Virus record (IMG/VR): IMGVR_UViG_3300035703_000076
Location: 1 to 64,000 of that record
Length of the DNA: 64,000 bases
Source: a virus
Strand: one strand, 5' to 3'
A program made the translations under genes and the position numbers. Positions 58,201 through 64,000 of the stretch are shown here, one piece after another. The notes beneath the pieces are model-generated. The model was given only the letters and a program-made list of their open reading frames with translations. It was not told the DNA's origin and searched no databases. Position 1 is the first letter of the stretch. The number at the start of each line of letters is the position of its first letter.

Positions 58201-58773
58201 ATGCCAACACCATCAGCACCATCAAGTGTACTTATACCTTCGATTAAGGTTTGCATGAATAACAATTGTGCGAAGGTTGAAATCTACGACACAACCTGCC
58301 CTTATTCTAACAGCAATTTAAACGGATGGGGTTTGCCGAATGTGGCAATTACAAGTATTGTTTCTGCTACGTTAGACATCAGCGTTTACAATCCTGTTAC
58401 GGAAACTTTCTCTATTGAAACTTCGGGGATTGACGTTTCTTCTGTTCTTCCTAACATTAGCAATATTCCATACATAGCCACTATTGGGAAGTCTGATATT
58501 TATTACCTTGTTGTAACATATACAACTGATACGGGTGATGTATATACTGCCGAATATTACTATGTTAACCTATGCGATTACTACTGCTGCTACGAAAAGA
58601 AAGCTGCGGCAAGTTGTGGTTGTCAAGGCGGAACAATAGAACTTTTCAACATTTGGACGCTTCTTCAATCAATTGAAGCAACGACTTGTTGCGGGGTGAA
58701 TATTGCCGCCATATTGGATATGATTAAAAAGTTAAAGAAATATTGTTCTGACTGCGACTGCGGTTGTAAATAA
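58201..58773 (+). CDS. Cys-rich tail-module protein
   Basis: 190 aa from the ATG at 58201 (MPTPSAPSSVLIPSIKVCMN). A strand-rich Ig-like first two-thirds is followed by a Cys-rich end: YYCCYEKK, CGCQGG, TCCGV and CSDCDCGCK. About 14 Cys suggest metal binding or disulfides. First gene of the fibre operon. Role unknown; possible fibre adaptor. Confidence 0.6.
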   Translation: MPTPSAPSSVLIPSIKVCMNNNCAKVEIYDTTCPYSNSNLNGWGLPNVAITSIVSATLDISVYNPVTETFSIETSGIDVSSVLPNISNIPYIATIGKSDIYYLVVTYTTDTGDVYTAEYYYVNLCDYYCCYEKKAAASCGCQGGTIELFNIWTLLQSIEATTCCGVNIAAILDMIKKLKKYCSDCDCGCK

Positions 58774-58783
58774 ACTTACCAAA

Positions 58784-59560
58784 ATGTGTAACTGCAAATC
58801 AAATAATTGCACTTGTTGCAACGGAATATTAAGAGGCCCACAAGGCCCTGCTGGCGTACAAGGGCCACAAGGTGTTGCTGGAACAAATGGAACGAACGGG
58901 ACAAATGGCACGAATGGAACGAACGGGACAAATGGTCAAGACGGTGTTGCCGTTATTGATAGTTTGAGTTATACTGAAAACCAACAAACGAATGTTTCAG
59001 GCGGATATGCTGATTCGGGTTTTCAAAATGTGTCTGCTCCAGGCTCTATTTCTAATATACAAATAAGAACGGGTTCTGTTAACGACCTTTGGTTTAGAAA
59101 CGAAGATGATGCTATTCAATTTCAAATGGTATTATCAAACACCAACACAGGCGGAAGGATTATGCAAGCTGTTGGGGTTGCCTTTAACGACCAAGGAAAT
59201 TTAGGAGGTGCTGTTTACGCTGCTCCTTTTCAAGGTTTTACAAAGGGTAATTCAGAGCCAAGTTCTAATATTCTTTTGCATATTGAAGGAACAATAACTC
59301 GCATAACAAATACAACATTTAGAAGCCATTCTAAGTATTTTATAACTCAACCAAATATTGCCTCTGTTCCTTTTACAGGTTTTTCTACTGGCGTATTTGA
59401 AGACCCCGCAGGGAGGCTTTCTGAATCTGTTTATGACATAACTTATTCAACTGATTTTGATAACGTAAACGGTTTATATTTAATTCCATTTATACAAAAT
59501 GAATTTGCCAACGATTGGGGGTTAATTTTCTTTACCGCTTGGGGTCTTAAAAAAGTATAA
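58784..59560 (+). CDS. Collagen-like tail fibre protein with Cys-rich N-terminus
   Basis: 258 aa. MCNCKSNNCTCCNG is followed by a collagen-type Gly-X-Y stretch (GPQGPAGVQGPQGVAG then tandem TNG repeats, about residues 18-52) and a beta-rich C-terminal domain of ~200 aa. Collagen repeats trimerise fibre shafts; the C-terminal domain may bind receptor. The Cys cluster may tie it to the preceding Cys-rich protein. Confidence 0.75.
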   Translation: MCNCKSNNCTCCNGILRGPQGPAGVQGPQGVAGTNGTNGTNGTNGTNGTNGQDGVAVIDSLSYTENQQTNVSGGYADSGFQNVSAPGSISNIQIRTGSVNDLWFRNEDDAIQFQMVLSNTNTGGRIMQAVGVAFNDQGNLGGAVYAAPFQGFTKGNSEPSSNILLHIEGTITRITNTTFRSHSKYFITQPNIASVPFTGFSTGVFEDPAGRLSESVYDITYSTDFDNVNGLYLIPFIQNEFANDWGLIFFTAWGLKKV

Positions 59561-59562
59561 CA

Positions 59563-60486
59563 ATGCCAAAAATAATTAACACACAGATATTTACGGTTAA
59601 CGCAGCAGGCGCAACATTTACCATAAATGATTATGATACATTTGGTGAATATGTTATTTCGGGTGCTGCTGCCCTTGTAGCAAACAACAGCGTCATATTT
59701 GGCGGAACTCCGCTTTTGAATATGAACGTAAAAGTTCGCTACGAAGCGACTTGCACCAATGCAGGAGGAACTGTAACCATTTTGGGAACTGTTCTTAACA
59801 ATACCCAAATGGGTCAACCTTGCTTTGCTGATTGCAATTACAATGGGGCTTCTTGGGATGTTCAAGTGTATGCTGATGCTTCTTCAACAGGATGGATTGT
59901 AAGCACCGATTTTAGCCCAGGTTCTGTTAACACGGCAGCTATTGCCAACAATGCAGTAACTCACGCTAAATATCAAACCATTGCTGACCAAACCTTTTTA
60001 GGGAACGTATCAGGTGGTGTTGCAAGTCCCTCCGCTTTAACCGTTGCTCAAATGCAAACGGCTCTTGGTGTAAATAGTGGGTATGCTACTGTTTATTATG
60101 CAAGTATAACAATACCAACGGCAAGTGTTTTGACGTTAAACACAACTCCGTTGACGATTGTGGCTGCCCCAGGTGCAGGGTTGGCTATACAAGTTGTTTC
60201 TGCAACCGCAAGTATGACCTACAACACAACCGCTTATGCTACAAATGGAGTTTTAAGTTTAATCTCTTTAGGTTCTGTAATTAGCCAAGCCGCCTTAACT
60301 GCAAATGGTTTTTTGTTTGGAACAGTAACAAGAAATGTGTCTTTTGAAATAACAAAATCTGCTCTAATTACAGACACTCAAATTGGGGTAAACACACCAT
60401 TGCTTGTTCAGGTTGATACAGCAGACCCAACGGCAGGAGATAGTGATATAACAGTAACCGTACTTTATCGTATATTGCCAATATAA
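59563..60486 (+). CDS. Tail fibre-type protein
   Basis: 307 aa, low in charge and rich in Thr, Ala, Val and Asn. A shaft-like middle (NTAAIANNAVTHAKYQTIAD then QTFLGNVSGGVASPSALTVA) resembles phage tail fibres; a beta C-terminal domain follows. The stop overlaps the next ATG by one nt. Confidence 0.65.
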   Translation: MPKIINTQIFTVNAAGATFTINDYDTFGEYVISGAAALVANNSVIFGGTPLLNMNVKVRYEATCTNAGGTVTILGTVLNNTQMGQPCFADCNYNGASWDVQVYADASSTGWIVSTDFSPGSVNTAAIANNAVTHAKYQTIADQTFLGNVSGGVASPSALTVAQMQTALGVNSGYATVYYASITIPTASVLTLNTTPLTIVAAPGAGLAIQVVSATASMTYNTTAYATNGVLSLISLGSVISQAALTANGFLFGTVTRNVSFEITKSALITDTQIGVNTPLLVQVDTADPTAGDSDITVTVLYRILPI

Positions 60487-62219
60487 TGTTAACAGCAGCC
60501 GACATAAAAAGACAGTCTACCTTAGCTTGGTGTTGCCTTGGTAAAAGAATGGGCGATTCTTTAGTTATGGAAAAACAAGGTCAAAAGTGTGAAGGAAATA
60601 TGAGGGAGATTGGCTACGGCTTTCTTTATGTAAATGCAGTAAAGGGTTATGTTCCCGAAAATGATGTTGTAACGGCCTATTCAAGTGGTTGCCAAATGAA
60701 TTTTGAAGGCAATCAGTTTATAATCAACAGCTATTTTGATGTAGCAACAAATACATTTTACGAAATGTATGATAGTGCAAATGCTGATAGCGTAGGAAGT
60801 TGGCTTTATTTTGACGCAACGCAAGTAACATCAAGTTCAGCAGGTGGTGGAACAGTTTCTTTATCATACACATACGACCCTGTTACAGGTGTTTTAAGCA
60901 TAGATGGCGGTGCTGATATCTTTCAAGTTACTTATGATAAGTTTTTTGAAAACATATACCTTACCAATGAAGATGGAAATGTTTTGACATTAGGGTTTTA
61001 TGGAGAAAAGACATTAAATGGCTGTTCGGAAGTTGTTGTTCTTGCCGACAAACCTTGTCTTGGGCCAACCGAGGTTCAGTCAATTTTAAACAAGGCAAGC
61101 AAGAATTGCGACTGCAACTGCGAGGATTATGTTAACTCTGAACCAACAAGCAAAAGAGGCGAATCGCTTTATTTAAGTGATGCTGAATTTAATTGCATTG
61201 ATGGGGTTGTTTATATGACAATAAACTTTTCATATTCAGGCTCTCCATTGCCTAATTCTTTTGGAATTTATGTAAACGGAAACATTGTGTATACATTTTC
61301 AGACACAGGGTTAAGTAGCGGAAGTTTTGTTACAACTGTTACAAGCCCAGAAATTGCGGCATTGGCTCAAAACGCCACTTATGATATAACAATTTACGAC
61401 AACTACGGAACAACTTCTTCTTGGGCTTCAAACACAATTGAATCAATTCCATTGAACACTTGTACCCCTCCCGAAGTTTGTTGTACTGTATGCGACCTTA
61501 GTAATGGGCAGTTTTTTGTTTCGGCAATGAACATAAATGGAGATGACTACAATTTATTGAATCCTCCACCTGCTCCATTTGACGCATATATGGGAACGTA
61601 TATAACCTTTGATGGAAGCAATGGCTACACTTGGTCGCCTATAACATCCGATGATAGCTATACTTATAGCTTCGATTGCGAATCAAATGTTGCTGTTATG
61701 GATACCCCTGCGCTTAGAGAGGTGTTTTATTTAACAATAGATTTCAATTGTGCTGCAACAGGCGCAACGGGTTATGCAATAATTGAAGATTCAGAAGGAA
61801 CCCCATTGCCTGTGATATTCACATTAGAAGTGTCAGAAGAATTTACGAAAGATTGTAGCGGGGAATGTTGCAATATAGAAACATTGAATGGTTACACTTT
61901 AGATTCTATTGGCAAGTTTTACTATACAGGCCCAGATAGCGGTTCTTACATAGCCCTGCCTGCTGTTGGGGAGGATGTAATAAAGTTTGTTTTCATCAGC
62001 GAATCGTCTGTTGAGGTTTACACTAACGATGTGTTAACGGGAACTTACAACTATACTTATACGCCATCAAGCGGATTGTTGTATATCGAATCTCCGCCTG
62101 ATGATTCCAATGGTTATCTTCAATTAACTTGCGATTGCGGCTTGTTTATTTACACGGTGTTTATTCCTGATGGTGATGGGTCGTATACAATAGTGAATTA
62201 TTACTTTCAATCAATATAA
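60486..62219 (+). CDS. Cys-rich multi-domain tail protein
   Basis: 577 aa. Several beta domains; clusters ASKNCDCNCEDY (about residue 206), EVCCTVCDL and GECCNIE divide them. The centre (YLSDAEFNCIDGVVYMTINF) looks like an Ig/fibronectin-type unit. Probably a virion appendage carrying repeated small domains; no enzyme signature seen. Confidence 0.6.
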   Translation: MLTAADIKRQSTLAWCCLGKRMGDSLVMEKQGQKCEGNMREIGYGFLYVNAVKGYVPENDVVTAYSSGCQMNFEGNQFIINSYFDVATNTFYEMYDSANADSVGSWLYFDATQVTSSSAGGGTVSLSYTYDPVTGVLSIDGGADIFQVTYDKFFENIYLTNEDGNVLTLGFYGEKTLNGCSEVVVLADKPCLGPTEVQSILNKASKNCDCNCEDYVNSEPTSKRGESLYLSDAEFNCIDGVVYMTINFSYSGSPLPNSFGIYVNGNIVYTFSDTGLSSGSFVTTVTSPEIAALAQNATYDITIYDNYGTTSSWASNTIESIPLNTCTPPEVCCTVCDLSNGQFFVSAMNINGDDYNLLNPPPAPFDAYMGTYITFDGSNGYTWSPITSDDSYTYSFDCESNVAVMDTPALREVFYLTIDFNCAATGATGYAIIEDSEGTPLPVIFTLEVSEEFTKDCSGECCNIETLNGYTLDSIGKFYYTGPDSGSYIALPAVGEDVIKFVFISESSVEVYTNDVLTGTYNYTYTPSSGLLYIESPPDDSNGYLQLTCDCGLFIYTVFIPDGDGSYTIVNYYFQSI

Positions 62220-62222
62220 GCG

Positions 62223-63362
62223 ATGACAAGACAAGAAGAAATAGTTAAGGGGTTTAATGAAAGTTGGAGTCAATTCGGTATAAACGTATCGAGCAATGTT
62301 TCTAACCCTATAAACGGAATTACAGTAAACAATCCAAATGGAGGAAGGGCTGTTGCTTTAAATTTCATTGACGGAGTTAATGCAACAAAACTAACTGCTG
62401 CTCAAATTGCTGCGCTACCAAATCCACAAGCAGGTCAAATTGTATATCAAACCGATGGAGTTACAGGTGTTTATGTTTATGATGGTGCTTCTTGGGCTAA
62501 AGTAGGAGGCTTGTCTTCTGTAAATGGAACAACCAATCGCATCACGGTAACAGGTGGAAATACGATTGATATTGCCTCAACTTATGTTGGACAAACTTCA
62601 ATCACAACACTTGGAACAATCACCACAGGAACTTGGACAGGAATCATTGGTCAAGCAACAATGACACTTGGTTCTGATGCAACAGGTGATATTTATTACA
62701 GAAATTCGGGTGGAAACTTAACAAGGCTTGGAATCGGTTCTGCGGGTCAAGTTCTTGGAGTTAGTGCAGGTATTCCTGCTTGGCAAGCTGCGGGTTCAGG
62801 GATTACAGTAGGCACTACAACAATTACATCAGGCACATCAGGCCGCATTGCATTTAACAATAGCGGCGTGTACGGAGAAAGTGCTGATTTATTTTTTGAT
62901 TTAACCAATAAACGATTAGGAATAGGAACAAGTTCACCAAGCTACTTTGTTGATGTTATAAGTCCAGGCAACCAAAGTACACAGGCAAGGTTTAGAAATA
63001 CCACTACCCAAACCTCAGTAGAAATCTATTCAGGAAGTGGAGTAGTAATTGTCGGCGGTTATGCTTCTCTTGGTTCGACTATTATGGCTGAAATGTACAT
63101 TCAATCAAATACGGTTTATTTCACCAAGTCAACGGGTGCAAGAATGTTTACTTTGAATGATGGTTATATGGCACTTGGCACTAATACATCACCAACGGCA
63201 AGAATACATTTACCCGCAGGAACGGCAAGCGCAGGAACTGCTCCTTTGAAATTAACCGCAGGAACAAACTTAACTACTCCCGAAAGTGGAGCATTTGAAT
63301 TTGATGGAACTAATCTTTACTTCACCGTTGGTGGAGTTAGAAAAACAGTAACTTTAGTATAA
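62223..63362 (+). CDS. Tail fibre protein (copy 1)
   Basis: 379 aa. The N-terminal anchor MTRQEEIVKGFNESWSQFG is shared with a second gene at 63835. The middle has a QAGQIVYQTDGVTGVYVYDG module and a repetitive shaft (TTLGTITTGTWTG); the C-terminus ARIHLPAGTASAGTAPLKL ... ESGAFEFDGTNLYFT is a familiar fibre end that may be receptor-facing or an attachment point for a chaperone. Confidence 0.75.
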   Translation: MTRQEEIVKGFNESWSQFGINVSSNVSNPINGITVNNPNGGRAVALNFIDGVNATKLTAAQIAALPNPQAGQIVYQTDGVTGVYVYDGASWAKVGGLSSVNGTTNRITVTGGNTIDIASTYVGQTSITTLGTITTGTWTGIIGQATMTLGSDATGDIYYRNSGGNLTRLGIGSAGQVLGVSAGIPAWQAAGSGITVGTTTITSGTSGRIAFNNSGVYGESADLFFDLTNKRLGIGTSSPSYFVDVISPGNQSTQARFRNTTTQTSVEIYSGSGVVIVGGYASLGSTIMAEMYIQSNTVYFTKSTGARMFTLNDGYMALGTNTSPTARIHLPAGTASAGTAPLKLTAGTNLTTPESGAFEFDGTNLYFTVGGVRKTVTLV

Positions 63363-63381
63363 ACAATTAAGAATAAATAAA

Positions 63382-63630
63382 ATGCAAGTAGAATTTCTTA
63401 AAACAAATGTGGAGGGTTCGCCCAAAATTGACCTTGTAACAGGCGTAACAACACAAGCGGCTACTATTGTTAGTCAATTTGTTGGAAACCCACACCCTGA
63501 CAAGTTTCTTCAAACCGATTATCAAGTGTTTGACCTTGACAACAGCTTGTCTATTGAACAGGCTTTGGCTCAACTTGATGTTCAAGCTGCTCAATGGGTG
63601 GACGACACTTACAACACACCTCAACCTTAA
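63382..63630 (+). CDS. Hypothetical 82-aa protein in fibre module
   Basis: MQVEFLKTNVEGSPKIDLVT..., acidic, ending QWVDDTYNTPQP. Might be a small fibre accessory. No family recognised. Confidence 0.55.
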   Translation: MQVEFLKTNVEGSPKIDLVTGVTTQAATIVSQFVGNPHPDKFLQTDYQVFDLDNSLSIEQALAQLDVQAAQWVDDTYNTPQP

Positions 63631-63652
63631 TCATAAATAAACAAGAAAGCAA

Positions 63653-63838
63653 ATGGAAAACAATCAAGAAAGCAACGTGCCTGAGTTTGATATAAACGAA
63701 TTTGTGGCAAAGAAAGAGCAAGAGTGTACCGAAAAAATAAATGAAGTCCTAAAAGAATACAACTGCCGTATAAAATCGGAGTTTGTTATTTCCGAATCAG
63801 GAATTTCTCCAATTCTTAAAATAGTTTTCATAAAATGA
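63653..63838 (+). CDS. Hypothetical 61-aa protein in fibre module
   Basis: MENNQESNVPEFDINEFVAK..., helical then strands, ending ILKIVFIK. Its stop overlaps the next ATG (ATGA). Confidence 0.55.
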   Translation: MENNQESNVPEFDINEFVAKKEQECTEKINEVLKEYNCRIKSEFVISESGISPILKIVFIK

Positions 63839-64000
63839 CAAGGCAAGAAGAAATATTAAAAGGGATAAATGATTCTTGGTTTAACTTAGGCGTTAATGCA
63901 ACCTCGAACACATCTTTACTTGTAAATGGGATTACCGCAAATAATCCAGTTCACGGAAGAAGCGTTGTGTTAAATTTCTCCGAAGGATTGAATGTACCAA
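63835..64000 (+). CDS. Tail fibre protein (copy 2), partial at window end
   Basis: Starts MTRQEEILKGINDSWFNLGV and runs off the right edge. About 60% of the visible ~55 residues match the N-terminus of the 62223 gene (MTRQEEI.KG.N.SW..G.N, NGIT.NNP..GR.V.LNF). Tandem paralogues sharing an anchor suggest alternative or heteromeric fibres. Confidence 0.75.
   Translation, partial: MTRQEEILKGINDSWFNLGVNATSNTSLLVNGITANNPVHGRSVVLNFSEGLNVP

Overview
The window is one contiguous piece of a tailed-phage (or prophage / phage-plasmid) genome whose host is almost certainly a member of the Bacteroidota. The evidence is AT-rich DNA, many TAnnTTTG '-7' promoter boxes typical of that phylum, very few Shine-Dalgarno sites, a VirE_N/BT4734-like primase domain and a DUF4942-type methyltransferase. 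Both window ends cut through genes, so the element is larger than 64 kb. No rRNA, bacterial housekeeping genes, CRISPR array or insertion sequence were seen.

Layout. (1) 1-19.1 kb, minus strand: the early/replication arm. From the window edge inward it holds a repeat-protein gene, a phospholipase-D-fold protein, a primase-helicase fusion with its initiator/loader, a stretch that looks like integron gene cassettes (5.6-6.7 kb), a recombination set (YqaJ nuclease, SSB-like protein, NinB), many small unknown proteins, a serine recombinase, a DNA adenine methyltransferase, an LPD29-type protein and an XRE-type regulator. (2) 19.1-19.86 kb: a 0.7 kb non-coding divergent control region with palindromic repeats and three 21-bp iterons next to a RepL-like initiator gene. 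(3) 19.86-29.1 kb, plus strand: small, often overlapping genes (zinc ribbons, tiny membrane proteins, RHH proteins), a structured leader RNA, a tRNA-like RNA, a ClpP-like protease, a RuvC-like resolvase and a probable small terminase subunit. (4) 29.1-45.7 kb: packaging and head genes in classical order (TerL, portal, scaffold, major capsid, head/neck proteins, giant tail-hub protein). (5) 45.7-57.9 kb: four probable internal/ejected virion proteins (231, 504, 1335 and 1830 aa) with a genuine ferritin gene among them. (6) 58.2-64 kb: cysteine-rich, collagen-like and tail-fibre proteins, ending in a second copy of a tail-fibre gene.

No tape-measure or sheath gene is visible. Three graded ejection-type proteins follow a huge hub protein, so a short-tailed (podovirus) virion is the best inference; crAss-like and related Bacteroidota podoviruses are the natural comparison, but that assignment is not proven here. 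A RepL-like initiator with iterons, a resolvase and a repressor-like gene suggest that an extrachromosomal plasmid state is possible.

How the parts work together: the minus-strand early operons supply replication, recombination and DNA modification under promoters sharing a conserved downstream GTCAATAACAA element. The plus-strand block supplies packaging and structure. At least four minus-strand single-gene units (27.8, 28.4, 33.3 and 57.9 kb) sit inside the plus-strand block, each behind its own promoter, and several promoters lie so close to the ATG that the mRNAs should be leaderless. The observations most worth following up are the cassette/attC-like array, the virion-module ferritin, the interleaved leader RNA at 21.9 kb, the oversized tRNA-like RNA at 25.8 kb and the promoter architecture.
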